Shown: positions 16,571 through 25,387, counted from the stretch's first letter. The stretch is 64,000 nt of DNA from Hyunsoonleella jejuensis (GCF_900111025.1 NZ_FOFN01000001.1:806001-870000), one strand, 5' to 3'. Program-made: numbers and translations. Notes: a model not told the origin generated them from the letters alone.

Positions 16571-17191
16571 ATGAAAACTATTATAGAATCTGGTATCAAA
16601 AAAAGTATGCCTTATCAAGCATATCGAGATTTAGTTGAAGATTTAGTTGAAAAAAGAGCTACTACCGGTCATGAGCAATCTACGGCATTAATTAACTATA
16701 CCAAGTTAAACGCTAAACGCATGAGGCGTTGGGACAAAACCTTAAAAGTATCGGATGCGGCGAAAAAGCGACTCTCTAAATTCGATATGAAAGTTACATG
16801 GTTAGTTATAACAGAGAGTTGGTGTGGTGATGCTGCCCATATATTGCCTGTGCTAAATAAAATTGCAGAAATGAATCCTAATATAAACTATCGCCTAGTA
16901 TTGCGTGATGAGAATCCCAAATTAATGGATGCCTTCCTTACTTATGGTAATAGAGCTATACCAAAGTTAATTATTATCGATAATGCTACAGGTAATATTT
17001 TAAATACTTACGGGCCGAGACCAAGTGAAGCAACCGGTTTTGTAAATAGATTTAAAGCAATGAATGGAACATTAACCGAAAGTTTTAAACAGGACTTACA
17101 ACATTGGTACAATGATAATAAGGGGCAAAATGTAATTGACGATATCACCGAAATATTAAGTCAGTTACAATCGGCTACCGTTTACCAATAA
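16571..17191 (+). CDS. Thioredoxin-fold protein, copy 2, monothiol
   Basis: Tandem paralogue of the preceding gene, also 206 residues, with the same layout: the extension shares TGxEQ and YTKLNAxRMxRWDKTLK with copy 1, the active site is TESWCGDAAH (C85), and cis-Pro131 is present (RAIPKLIIID). The shared C-terminal LQxWYNxxKGQNxIxDI indicates a recent common ancestor. It probably binds a thiol or thioester partner through a single cysteine; the target is unknown. It converges with the TonB-like gene, overlapping its end by 17 bases. Confidence 0.87.
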   Translation: MKTIIESGIKKSMPYQAYRDLVEDLVEKRATTGHEQSTALINYTKLNAKRMRRWDKTLKVSDAAKKRLSKFDMKVTWLVITESWCGDAAHILPVLNKIAEMNPNINYRLVLRDENPKLMDAFLTYGNRAIPKLIIIDNATGNILNTYGPRPSEATGFVNRFKAMNGTLTESFKQDLQHWYNDNKGQNVIDDITEILSQLQSATVYQ

Positions 17192-17897
17192 AATTAAAAG
17201 TAATAGAGCCTATTTGGGTTGGTTTTGCGCTGTTTTTGCTAAACCTAGAATCTCTAGCATATTGAAGAGCGTGCTCTATTAAACATTCGTTTGAAGACGT
17301 TGAAGAGGTATTGGTATAAGCATCAATAACATCGCCATCGGCATTAACCGTAATATTTACCACTATTTTACCGCTTGTTTCGCATAAGTAAACAGGTATA
17401 GGTAGGTAAATATCATCACGGTTTTTTAGAGAATAGCTTACGGTACTTTTAGTATTGGCTCCTTCACCTTTTTGTTTTTTAAGAAGTTCGTTTACTTTAC
17501 TAAATGAAGAGAGGTCCTCGTTTTTTAGTTTGGCGGGATTACTTTCCTTGTATTTGGATTTATAACTCTCAATGGCGCTAGAATTATCTAGGTTACTCGA
17601 TTTAGGTTCGTAATCTTCGGGAGGGGCTATAGGTTTATAAGCCTCGGCAAAATGTTTATTGTTTTTTGTTTCGTTAAACGCCTTATTCGTTTCGGCTTTC
17701 GCATTATTCATATTCTCTAATGCCTCAAGAATTTTAATTTCCTCTTCCGTTAGTTCAGGTTCAGGTTCAATTTCGTAATAGCTTTCGGCAGTTTTCTCAT
17801 TTTGTTTTTTTAGGCTTAGGTTGAAAACAGAGAGTACCACCGTACCTGTAATAAGTAGGGTGATTAATAGGGCTTTATGTTGATTTGTTAGGCTCAA
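17175..17897 (-). CDS. TonB-like energy transducer
   Basis: A 240-residue protein anchored by an N-terminal membrane helix (ALLITLLITGTVVLSVFNLS). It has a Glu-rich periplasmic stretch (EIEPEPELTEEEIKILEALE) and a C-terminal TonB-like domain of about 75 residues (PVYLCETSGKIVVNITVNADG, ..., IGSITFNFIGK). It would carry proton-motive energy from ExbB/ExbD to outer-membrane receptors. No exbBD is adjacent. The Pro-rich spanning segment is short, so reach across the periplasm may depend on the charged linker. Confidence 0.82.
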   Translation of the reverse strand: MSLTNQHKALLITLLITGTVVLSVFNLSLKKQNEKTAESYYEIEPEPELTEEEIKILEALENMNNAKAETNKAFNETKNNKHFAEAYKPIAPPEDYEPKSSNLDNSSAIESYKSKYKESNPAKLKNEDLSSFSKVNELLKKQKGEGANTKSTVSYSLKNRDDIYLPIPVYLCETSGKIVVNITVNADGDVIDAYTNTSSTSSNECLIEHALQYARDSRFSKNSAKPTQIGSITFNFIGKR

Positions 17898-17949
17898 ATC
17901 TATATTTTAACAATGTCTTTACATTGAAATATACGTAAATATACAGAAT

Positions 17950-18639
17950 TTAGTTTTTTAAGCTATTTATGAAGCGTTCAATAGACATTGCATTTTCAAT
18001 AGAAAAGTCACCAATTTTAGTACGTTTTAATGCTGAAAGGTGGGCACCAGAGTTTAGAGCTTTTCCAAAATCGTTAGCAAGTGAGCGGATGTAAGTACCT
18101 TTACTACACACTACTCTAAAATCAAGATGTAACCCTTCAATCTTTGTAATTTCAAATTCTAGAATACGAACTGTTCTAGATGTAATTTCCACCGTTTCAC
18201 CAGCACGGGCAAATTCATATAAGCGTTTCCCGTCTTTTTTTATTGCAGAAAATACAGGCGGAAATTGTTGAATGTCTCCAATAAATTCGGTCGTAGTTTT
18301 ATGAACTAAATCTTTAGAAATATGGTCTGTTGGATAGGTTTCGTTAATTTCTGTTTCTAAATCAAAAGAAGGTGTTGTACTTCCTAATACAAAGGTGCCA
18401 GTATATTCTTTAATCTGCCCTTGATAGGTATTAATCTCTTTGGTTTTTTTTCCAGTACAAATCACCAATAAACCAGTAGCTAGGGGATCTAAAGTACCTG
18501 CATGTCCTACCTTTATTTTTTTTATATTGAATGCTTGCCTAATTTCCCAGCGTAGTTTGTTCACTACCTGAAAAGACGTCCAATTCAAAGGTTTATCTAC
18601 CAATAAAATTTGTCCGGAAAGGAAATCTTCAGCAGTCAT
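17950..18639 (-). CDS. truB: tRNA pseudouridine-55 synthase
   Basis: Isomerises U55 in the T-loop of tRNA. The 229 residues contain QILLVDKPLNWTSFQVVNKL, the catalytic HAGTLDPLATGLLVICTG (nucleophilic Asp), the PPxFSAIKKDGKRLYEFAR segment and CSKGTYIRSLANDFG. It has the short form without a long PUA domain, normal for Bacteroidota. Its ATG overlaps the uppP stop by one base, so the two are coupled. Confidence 0.96.
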   Translation of the reverse strand: MTAEDFLSGQILLVDKPLNWTSFQVVNKLRWEIRQAFNIKKIKVGHAGTLDPLATGLLVICTGKKTKEINTYQGQIKEYTGTFVLGSTTPSFDLETEINETYPTDHISKDLVHKTTTEFIGDIQQFPPVFSAIKKDGKRLYEFARAGETVEITSRTVRILEFEITKIEGLHLDFRVVCSKGTYIRSLANDFGKALNSGAHLSALKRTKIGDFSIENAMSIERFINSLKN

Positions 18640-19436
18640 TATTTGTTAATTAAGGCTACGACAATGGCAATAATGCCAACTATAACGCAGTACATTGCAA
18701 AGTAGGATAGTTTACTTTTTCTTACTAAAGCAATCATCCACGTACAGGCAAATAATCCTGCAACAAAAGCAGCAATAAAACCAATGGAGAGTGCTGCAAA
18801 GTTCTGGCTTTGTGTAGAAATTTCACCGCTTAAAATATCCTTTGCAATTTTTCCGAAAATTAGTGGTACCACCATTAAAAATGAAAAGCGCGCAGCCTTC
18901 GTTTTGTCATTTCCTAATAATACCGATGTTGAAATTGTAGCACCGGAGCGAGATATTCCTGGAAGCATCGCTATAGCTTGAGAAATGCCAATTACAAAAG
19001 CATTGCTAAAACTTACTTTTTTATTAGTGTTTTTAGCTTTGTCTGCTAAAAATAAAAGTAGTGCAGTTATAATGAGCATGCAGCCAACAAGTAGAATATT
19101 ACCTCCAAAAAGTGCTTCCAATTGTTGTTCAAAAAATAAACCAACAACTACGGCGGGTATCATAGACACTACAATTTTAGCTAGAAATTGCATGTCTTCA
19201 TTCCATTGGAATTTTAAAATACCTCTTATAATTTCATAAATATCCTTTCTAAATACCACCATAGTACTTAAGGCAGTGGCAAAGTGAAGCACAACGGTAA
19301 AAAGTAAACTTTCCTTTGGGTCGGGAATATCTCCCAAAATAGCTTTCCCCAATTCTAAATGACCACTAGAGGATACAGGTAAAAATTCGGTGAGCCCTTG
19401 AATAATTCCTAATATAATAGCATCGATTACATCCAT
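18639..19436 (-). CDS. uppP: Undecaprenyl-diphosphate phosphatase
   Basis: Integral membrane enzyme that dephosphorylates undecaprenyl diphosphate to recycle the peptidoglycan carrier lipid; it can confer bacitracin resistance. The 265 residues are almost all hydrophobic spans and hold both signature regions, GIIQGLTEFLPVSSSGHL near the N-terminus and LPGISRSGATISTSVLLG after residue 160. It is followed directly by truB. In many flavobacteria it lies next to DUF3098 and ftsX; here glycerate kinase intervenes. Confidence 0.96.
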   Translation of the reverse strand: MDVIDAIILGIIQGLTEFLPVSSSGHLELGKAILGDIPDPKESLLFTVVLHFATALSTMVVFRKDIYEIIRGILKFQWNEDMQFLAKIVVSMIPAVVVGLFFEQQLEALFGGNILLVGCMLIITALLLFLADKAKNTNKKVSFSNAFVIGISQAIAMLPGISRSGATISTSVLLGNDKTKAARFSFLMVVPLIFGKIAKDILSGEISTQSQNFAALSIGFIAAFVAGLFACTWMIALVRKSKLSYFAMYCVIVGIIAIVVALINK

Positions 19437-19511
19437 GGCGCAAAAATATTAAAATACTCATACAATTAAGTTTTTGAACATTAAACTTTAGATAAAGTGT
19501 ATTTTAGAGGT

Positions 19512-20636
19512 ATGAAAATTGTGGTTGCACCAGATAAATTCAAAAAATCTTTAACAGGATTACAGTTTTGCGATTCGGTGGAAGCCAGTATTCTCAAAGT
19601 TTTACCCAATTGCGAGATTTTAAAATTACCGTTGGCTGATGGTGGTGACGGCACAATTGAAATTGTAAATTACTATTTGAAAGGTACTGTTATTACAGTA
19701 ACAGTAAACAGTCCGTTTTTTAAAAAAATTAAAGCAACCTATTTATATGCTGAAGTAGAGCAAACTGCGTTTCTTGAAATGGCAGAAGCTTCTGGAGTAA
19801 AATTGTTAAGACCTAAGGATTTTGATTGCAAAAATGCAACGACTTTGGGCACTGGGGAAATGATTCTGGATGCTATTAATAGAGGGGCAAAAAAAATTAT
19901 ACTAGGTATTGGCGGAAGTGCCACAAACGATTGCGGTATGGGTATGGCAACCGCTTTGGGTTATCGGTTTTTAGATGCAGACAACAGAATAGTAAAACCA
20001 ATAGGGGCTAACTTATCAAAAGTTAGCACCATTGATACTTCACAAATGCACCCAAAACTAAAAGAAGTAAAATTTAATATCGCATGTGATGTTTCCAATC
20101 CGCTTTATGGCAAGAACGGATCAGCGTATGTCTATGCAAAACAAAAAGGAGCAACAACTGATGATATAGTGCTGTTGGATAAAGGGCTTCAGGATTTTGC
20201 AAAAGTAATTGAAGCTATATTTGGTATTAATCCACAACAGGTTGAAGGAGCAGGAGCAGCAGGTGGTATGGGTATTGCATCAAAGGTGTTCTTAAAAGGT
20301 ACTTTACAACGAGGGGTGAATCTTGTGAAAGACTTAGCGCAATTTGATAAAAAATTAATAGATACAGATTGGATTATTACTGGTGAGGGAAATTTGGATG
20401 CGCAAACCTTTTCTGGAAAAACGATTCAAGGAGTATTAGCTTCTGCAAAAGCGAAAAAGATAAAAGTAGCTGCCTTTTGTGGAGGTGTAGATTTAAATAA
20501 GGAAGAAATTAAGGAGTTAGGGTTGGTATATGTGGATGCAGTTTTGAATTATACAAACAATACTGAAGATGCGATGAAAAATAGTTTGGGATATTTGAAA
20601 ATTATAGCTAAAAACTTTGCTAAAAACTTGATATAA
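19512..20636 (+). CDS. Glycerate kinase, GlxK/GarK type
   Basis: Phosphorylates D-glycerate (to 2- or 3-phosphoglycerate) with ATP. The start at ATG 19512 gives MKIVVAPDKFKKSLTG, the exact family N-terminus; a TTG five codons upstream is less likely. Further motifs are LPLADGGDGTIEI, GIGGSATNDCGMGMATALGY, CDVSNPLYG and GAGAAGGMG. About 374 residues, normal for type I glycerate kinases. It lies opposite in strand to the surrounding uppP/truB and DUF3098/ftsX genes, an insertion into an otherwise familiar order. Confidence 0.93.
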   Translation: MKIVVAPDKFKKSLTGLQFCDSVEASILKVLPNCEILKLPLADGGDGTIEIVNYYLKGTVITVTVNSPFFKKIKATYLYAEVEQTAFLEMAEASGVKLLRPKDFDCKNATTLGTGEMILDAINRGAKKIILGIGGSATNDCGMGMATALGYRFLDADNRIVKPIGANLSKVSTIDTSQMHPKLKEVKFNIACDVSNPLYGKNGSAYVYAKQKGATTDDIVLLDKGLQDFAKVIEAIFGINPQQVEGAGAAGGMGIASKVFLKGTLQRGVNLVKDLAQFDKKLIDTDWIITGEGNLDAQTFSGKTIQGVLASAKAKKIKVAAFCGGVDLNKEEIKELGLVYVDAVLNYTNNTEDAMKNSLGYLKIIAKNFAKNLI

Positions 20637-20685
20637 AACTTATGTTAATCTAGAGCAATCAAAGTATGAGAAACTGTATTGATAA

Positions 20686-20940
20686 CTACTTCTTATCCGG
20701 ATTTAACAAAATAGCATAAATCTGAATGCCAAACCCAATAAGTACAAGTGTTGGTGCTAATCTTATACGTCTCCAAGAGAAGATTTCAGGGTTAAAAAGG
20801 TTAGGGTCGTCACTACCGCCACCGGCCATTAAAATAAAACCAAGTGCAATACAGCCTAGACCAATAAACATCCATTTATAGTTTTTCTTGCCGAAAACAA
20901 ATATTGGTTTTGTAGCTTCTTTGCGTTTTTTTTCTCCCAT
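20686..20940 (-). CDS. DUF3098 small membrane protein
   Basis: An 84-residue inner-membrane protein with two spans (WMFIGLGCIALGFILMAG and APTLVLIGFGIQIYAILLN) linked by a short FNPEIFSWRRIRL loop, matching the Bacteroidota family DUF3098. It typically accompanies ftsX and uppP, suggesting an envelope or division role that has not been worked out. Here it is 190 bases downstream of ftsX with a palindromic repeat between. Confidence 0.88.
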   Translation of the reverse strand: MGEKKRKEATKPIFVFGKKNYKWMFIGLGCIALGFILMAGGGSDDPNLFNPEIFSWRRIRLAPTLVLIGFGIQIYAILLNPDKK

Positions 20941-21013
20941 AGTTTCAAAGAATTAGTGCAAATTAAGTGATTTATTTAAGATGAAATGTTAATATGAGTT
21001 TAAAATTTCTTTT

Positions 21014-21126
21014 GCGTTAGGGATTGAGTCCCGCACGTGCGGGATTGGAGCTCCTCGCAGAGAGCGACTCGCGAAAGCTCGACCCACCTGCACTGAGCTT
21101 GTCGAATTGTTGTGGGTAACGCCCAA
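21014..21126. repeat. Interspersed palindromic repeat, copy 2 (GCGTTAGGG...AACGCCC family)
   Basis: Same ends as copy 1 at 8506-8619: GCGTTAGGGATTG at the left and TTGTGGGTAACGCCCAA at the right, with CACTGAGCTTGTCGAA inside. This copy has a perfect internal palindrome CCCGCACGTGCGGG and a GAGCT...AGCTC outer pairing. It lies between ftsX and DUF3098 in what is normally a tight operon. Confidence 0.82.
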
Positions 21127-21132
21127 ATAACA

Positions 21133-22011
21133 CTAATAATACAACTCATCTGTTTTTAAATTCAAGAAGCGTTGTGTCGCAATATGTGTACTTATCCAAG
21201 TAATAACGATGCCCAATCCCAAAATAAGTACAAACAATAACACCATTAAAACTGGGTTTGCCAACAATTCCAATTCGGGGAAGGTTTTATTGATGTAATA
21301 CAATACAATGGCCATTCCTATCATTGCTAAAACAGCGCCAATAATGCCCAATCTTATACTTTTCCATACAAACGGACGCCGAATAAACCGTTTGGTAGCA
21401 CCCACCATTTGCATGGTTTTTATCGTAAAACGTTTAGAATATACTGCTAGTCGCAGCGAGCTGTTTATTAATAAAACAGCAATTAAAGTAAAAAGGCCAC
21501 TAATCACTAATACCCAAAAACTTATTTTCTTTACGTTATCGTTCATTAGGTTTACCAAATCGTTATCATAAGTTACTTCATCTACAAAGGTCTTATTCAG
21601 GGCTTCGGCTGAAATTTTTTCCAAATGTTCAGAGGTTACAAAATCTGCCTTTAAGTGCACATCTATAGAATTCTGCAATGGGTTGTAACCTACAAAATCC
21701 ATAAAATCCTCACCAGTTTCGGCTTTCATAAACTCAGCGGCCTGTTCTTTAGAGACGTACTCGGTAGATTTTACATAATCGGCCATAGCCAAACTTTTTT
21801 CAAGCTGCTTACGTTCTACTTCCTTGGCGGTATCTTTTAAATAAATGGTAACTACCACTTGTTCTTTAAAATGATCGGAGACTTTTTTGGCATTCAAAAC
21901 CAACATACCCAATAAACCCAATAAAAACAACACTAATGCAATACTAACAACAACCGAAACATATGAAGATACCAAGCGACGTTTTTGATGTTTTTCAAAG
22001 GATGAACTCAT
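21133..22011 (-). CDS. ftsX: Cell-division permease FtsX
   Basis: Membrane partner of FtsE; controls periplasmic peptidoglycan hydrolases during division. The 292 residues give an N-terminal membrane helix after a basic cytosolic start (HQKRRLVSSYVSVVVSIALV), an extracytoplasmic domain containing VVVTIYLKD and EQAAEFMKAETG, then three spans including a MQMVGATKRFIRRPF loop typical of ABC-permease coupling regions. No ftsE is adjacent, as is usual in Bacteroidota. It diverges from leuS. Confidence 0.93.
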   Translation of the reverse strand: MSSSFEKHQKRRLVSSYVSVVVSIALVLFLLGLLGMLVLNAKKVSDHFKEQVVVTIYLKDTAKEVERKQLEKSLAMADYVKSTEYVSKEQAAEFMKAETGEDFMDFVGYNPLQNSIDVHLKADFVTSEHLEKISAEALNKTFVDEVTYDNDLVNLMNDNVKKISFWVLVISGLFTLIAVLLINSSLRLAVYSKRFTIKTMQMVGATKRFIRRPFVWKSIRLGIIGAVLAMIGMAIVLYYINKTFPELELLANPVLMVLLFVLILGLGIVITWISTHIATQRFLNLKTDELYY

Positions 22012-22080
22012 AGAGGAACTGGATTAATGCTGTAAAAATAATAAAGTATTCTAATTCGTTGTTCTTTACAACGTGTAAAC

Positions 22081-22111
22081 TTTTAACATTGGTATAATAA
22101 GTTTAAATTTG
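22081..22111 (+). promoter_or_regulatory. leuS promoter
   Basis: TTTT (22081-22084), a 19-base spacer, then TAAATTTG (22104-22111) fits the -33/-7 layout. It lies 33 bases before the leuS ATG. Confidence 0.55.
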
Positions 22112-22143
22112 CGCTTTTATTAAGCGGAAGAGATTAAAAGAGA

Positions 22144-25032
22144 ATGAAATACAATTTCAACGAGATAGAAGCCAAATGGCAAAAGTATTGGGCAGACCAT
22201 CAAACATTTAAAGCTGAGAACAATAGCGACAAACCAAAATATTACGTTTTGGATATGTTTCCTTACCCAAGTGGTGCAGGTTTACATGTTGGGCATCCCT
22301 TAGGGTATATTGCTTCAGATATTTATGCGCGATACAAGCGCCACCAGGGCTTTAATGTGTTGCACCCACAAGGCTATGATAGTTTTGGATTACCTGCAGA
22401 GCAATATGCGATTCAAACCGGGCAACACCCGGCGATTACTACTGCAGAAAATATTAAGACTTACCGCCGTCAACTAGATCAAATTGGATTCTCGTTCGAT
22501 TGGTCTCGTGAAGTACGAACGTCCGATCCAAGTTATTACAAATGGACGCAGTGGATTTTCATTCAACTATTCAATTCTTGGTATAATAATGATTCTAACA
22601 AAGCTGAAGATATTTCGGAATTAGTTAAAATTTTTGAAACTGAAGGAAATGCAACCGTAAATGCGGTTTGTGACGATGATATAAAGGCATTTTCTGCTGA
22701 AGAATGGACTAGTTTTTCTTCGGAAGAACAACAAAAGATATTACTACAATACAGATTGACGTATTTAGCTGAAACTGAAGTGAACTGGTGTCCTGCATTG
22801 GGAACTGTTTTAGCAAATGATGAAATTGTTAATGGTGTTTCAGAGCGTGGTGGACATCCTGTTATCAGAAAAAAAATGACCCAATGGAGCATGCGCATTT
22901 CTGCTTATGCAGAACGGTTGCTTCAAGGTTTAGATAAAATAGACTGGACAGATAGTTTAAAGGAAAGTCAGCGTAACTGGATTGGGAAATCGGTGGGAGC
23001 CTCGGTAACTTTTAATGTGAATGACCATGACGCCGTTATTGATGTGTTTACCACAAGACCTGATACCATTTTCGGTGTAAGTTTTATGACATTAGCTCCA
23101 GAACACGAATTAGTATCGCAAATAACAACTCCAGAACAAAAGGAAGACGTTGATGCTTATATTGAAGCCACTGCAAAACGCAGTGAACGTGATAGAATGG
23201 CAGATGTAAAAACCATTTCAGGTGCGTTTACGGGTGCCTACGCAGAACATCCATTCACAAAAGAACCCATTCCAATTTGGATTGGTGATTATGTGTTGGC
23301 AGGGTACGGAACAGGGGCAGTAATGTCAGTACCATGTGGAGACCAGCGCGATTATGATTTCGCGAAGCATTTTAATATACCCATTCCTAATATATTCAGC
23401 CCCCTAGCCCCCAAAGAGGGAACAGATGCGGATGATTTAATAGCAACTGAAGCTTTTGCTGAAAAATCAGGGTTTGTTTTAAAGAATTCAGGTTTCTTAA
23501 ATGGATTGAAATATAAAGAGGCTACGAAAAAAGTAATAGCCGAACTTGAAACTATTGGACAAGGAAAAGGAACAACTAACTATCGTTTACGTGACGCCGT
23601 ATTTTCCAGACAACGCTATTGGGGGGAACCGTTTCCGGTGTATTATGATGAAACTGGGATGCCTCAAATGATAGACGAGCAATTTTTACCATTAGAGTTA
23701 CCCGAAGTAGATAAATATTTACCAACAGAAACAGGTGAACCGCCTCTAGGCAATGCCAAAAAATGGCATTGGTTGCAATACGGTGATAGGGCGGAAATCG
23801 TCTCCAAAGAGGAGTTTGAGAATTCCTCCCCTTCGGGGAGGTTAGGTGGGGCTCTTGAATTGAACACCATGCCAGGGTGGGCAGGAAGTTCGTGGTATTT
23901 TAACCGCTATATGGACGCGAATAACCCCAATGAATTTGCGAGTAAAGAAGCGTTGGCGTATTGGCAAGATGTAGATTTATACATTGGCGGTAGCGAGCAC
24001 GCTGCAGGCCACTTGTTATACTCTCGTTTTTGGCAAAAATTCTTGTTTGATAAAGGCCTAGTGCCCGTTGATGAATACGCCAAAAAGCTGATTAATCAAG
24101 GGATGATTTTGGGGACTAGTGCAATAGTGTATCGAATTTCTGGAACAAATAAGTATGTATCAAAGGGGTTGAAGGATAAATATGATATCGAAGAGCTTAG
24201 AGTCGATGTGAATATGGTAAACTCATCAGATGAAATTGATGTAGAACAGCTTAAACAATGGCAACCTCAGTTTAAAGATGCTGAGTTTATAATGGAGGAT
24301 GGCAAATACATTGTTGGTAGAGAGGTTGAAAAAATGTCTAAGAGATGGTTCAACGTCGTTAATCCAGACGATATCGTTGCGGATTATGGCGCAGATAGCT
24401 TACGTTTATACGAAATGTTTTTAGGACCGTTAGAGCAATACAAACCTTGGAATACTGCGGGTATTACTGGCGTACACAACTTCCTTAAAAAATTATGGAA
24501 ACTATACCACCAAGGAGAAAACGGCAGTTTCTACGTTTCGGGTGAGAGTTCCCCTCCTTCGGAGGGGTTAGGGGAGGCCTTAAAAACACTTCATAAAACC
24601 ATCAAAAAGGTACAAGAAGATATCGAGAACTTCTCATTCAACACATCGGTGTCAACATTTATGATCGCAGTGAATGAATTGACGGCACAAAAATGTACTT
24701 CAAAAGAAATTTTAGAACCTTTATTGATATTGATTTCGCCTTATGCACCGCATATTGCTGAAGAATTATGGAGTCAGTTAGGAAATAGCGGTTCAATTTC
24801 AACAGCGCCATTTCCAGAATTCGATGAAAGTCATTTGGTAGAAAGCAGTAAAAATTACCCAATTTCATTTAATGGTAAAATGCGTTTCACTATGGAATTG
24901 CCTTTAGATTTAAGTAAAGACGAGATTGAAAAAGCAGTTCTAGAAAACGAAAAAACTCAAGACCAATTACAAGGGAGAACACCTAAAAAAGTAATTGTAG
25001 TACCTGGGAAAATTGTAAATATAGTTGGCTAA
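22144..25032 (+). CDS. leuS: Leucyl-tRNA synthetase carrying three in-frame repeat insertions
   Basis: Charges tRNA-Leu. The class I signatures are clear: YPSGAGLHVGHPLGY near residue 40 (HIGH) and EKMSKRW (KMSKR at 730-734). The editing domain has the T-rich segment TTRPDTIFGV, and the C-terminus ends VPGKIVNIVG. At 962 residues it is slightly long. Three C/G-rich palindromic repeats are translated in frame as SPLAPKEG (about 420), SSPSGRLGG (about 561) and SSPPSEGLG (about 803), all in regions that vary among LeuRS proteins. Its stop overlaps the DUF4286 start. Confidence 0.97.
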   Translation: MKYNFNEIEAKWQKYWADHQTFKAENNSDKPKYYVLDMFPYPSGAGLHVGHPLGYIASDIYARYKRHQGFNVLHPQGYDSFGLPAEQYAIQTGQHPAITTAENIKTYRRQLDQIGFSFDWSREVRTSDPSYYKWTQWIFIQLFNSWYNNDSNKAEDISELVKIFETEGNATVNAVCDDDIKAFSAEEWTSFSSEEQQKILLQYRLTYLAETEVNWCPALGTVLANDEIVNGVSERGGHPVIRKKMTQWSMRISAYAERLLQGLDKIDWTDSLKESQRNWIGKSVGASVTFNVNDHDAVIDVFTTRPDTIFGVSFMTLAPEHELVSQITTPEQKEDVDAYIEATAKRSERDRMADVKTISGAFTGAYAEHPFTKEPIPIWIGDYVLAGYGTGAVMSVPCGDQRDYDFAKHFNIPIPNIFSPLAPKEGTDADDLIATEAFAEKSGFVLKNSGFLNGLKYKEATKKVIAELETIGQGKGTTNYRLRDAVFSRQRYWGEPFPVYYDETGMPQMIDEQFLPLELPEVDKYLPTETGEPPLGNAKKWHWLQYGDRAEIVSKEEFENSSPSGRLGGALELNTMPGWAGSSWYFNRYMDANNPNEFASKEALAYWQDVDLYIGGSEHAAGHLLYSRFWQKFLFDKGLVPVDEYAKKLINQGMILGTSAIVYRISGTNKYVSKGLKDKYDIEELRVDVNMVNSSDEIDVEQLKQWQPQFKDAEFIMEDGKYIVGREVEKMSKRWFNVVNPDDIVADYGADSLRLYEMFLGPLEQYKPWNTAGITGVHNFLKKLWKLYHQGENGSFYVSGESSPPSEGLGEALKTLHKTIKKVQEDIENFSFNTSVSTFMIAVNELTAQKCTSKEILEPLLILISPYAPHIAEELWSQLGNSGSISTAPFPEFDESHLVESSKNYPISFNGKMRFTMELPLDLSKDEIEKAVLENEKTQDQLQGRTPKKVIVVPGKIVNIVG
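23399..23422 (-). repeat. leuS-internal C/G-rich palindromic repeat, copy A (reverse orientation)
   Basis: GCCCCCTAGCCCCCAAAGAG followed by GGAA. Its complement reads TTCCCTCTTTGGGGGCTAGG, the same plan as copies B and C. In frame it encodes SPLAPKEG. Confidence 0.8.
23801..23853 (+). repeat. leuS-internal palindromic repeat, copy B
   Basis: CTCCAAAGAGGAG (23802-23814) is followed by CCTCCCCTTCGGGGAGG (23825-23841) and TTAGGTGGGG (23842-23851). The hairpin plus TTAGG-GGGG tail matches copy C. It is translated as part of the synthetase, replacing a variable loop. Confidence 0.82.
24549..24579 (+). repeat. leuS-internal palindromic repeat, copy C
   Basis: CCCCTCCTTCGGAGGGG (24551-24567) is a perfect hairpin with a TTC-type loop, followed by TTAGGGGAGGCC. 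This is the most complete copy and encodes SSPPSEGLGEA between the catalytic body and the anticodon-binding domain. Confidence 0.85.
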
Positions 25033-25355
25033 TGTACATTTATAACGTTACAGTAAATATAGACGAATCCATTCACGACGAGTGGTTAATATGGATTAAA
25101 GAACATATTCCGCAAGTTTTAGGTACTGGCAAATTTGAAAAGGCTACCTTAACCAGAGTTTTGGTAGAGGAAGATATGGGAGGCGTAACGTATTCTATTC
25201 AATACCGTTCTTATTCTAGAGAAGCTTTGGATGCTTATTATAAAGAAGATGCCGAAAAATTGAGAAGCGCTGGTATGAAAAAGTTTGCCGACAAAATGTT
25301 AGCCTTTAGAACCGAACTTCAAATTATTGACGAATACACAGTAAATTTCACGTAA
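25032..25355 (+). CDS. DUF4286 family protein
   Basis: A 107-residue cytosolic protein of the Bacteroidota family DUF4286, with an alpha/beta pattern resembling small ferredoxin-like dimers: MYIYNVTVNIDESIHDEWLI, GGVTYSIQYRSYSREALDAY, and FADKMLAFRTELQIIDEY at the end. No catalytic residues stand out. Its ATG overlaps the leuS stop (TAATG) and rsmA follows 32 bases later, so it sits in a translation-related operon. Function unknown. Confidence 0.85.
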   Translation: MYIYNVTVNIDESIHDEWLIWIKEHIPQVLGTGKFEKATLTRVLVEEDMGGVTYSIQYRSYSREALDAYYKEDAEKLRSAGMKKFADKMLAFRTELQIIDEYTVNFT

Positions 25356-25386
25356 AGCTAAAGGCCAAAAGCCAGTAGCTAAAAGC
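25356..25386. repeat. Short degenerate GCTAAAAGC repeat
   Basis: The spacer reads GCTAAAGGCCAAAAGCCAGT and then AGCTAAAAGCT, a run of GCTAAA/GGCCAAA/AGC units. Such low-complexity units occur as interspersed spacers in flavobacteria. Only this one tract is seen here. Confidence 0.4.
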
Positions 25387-25387
25387 T

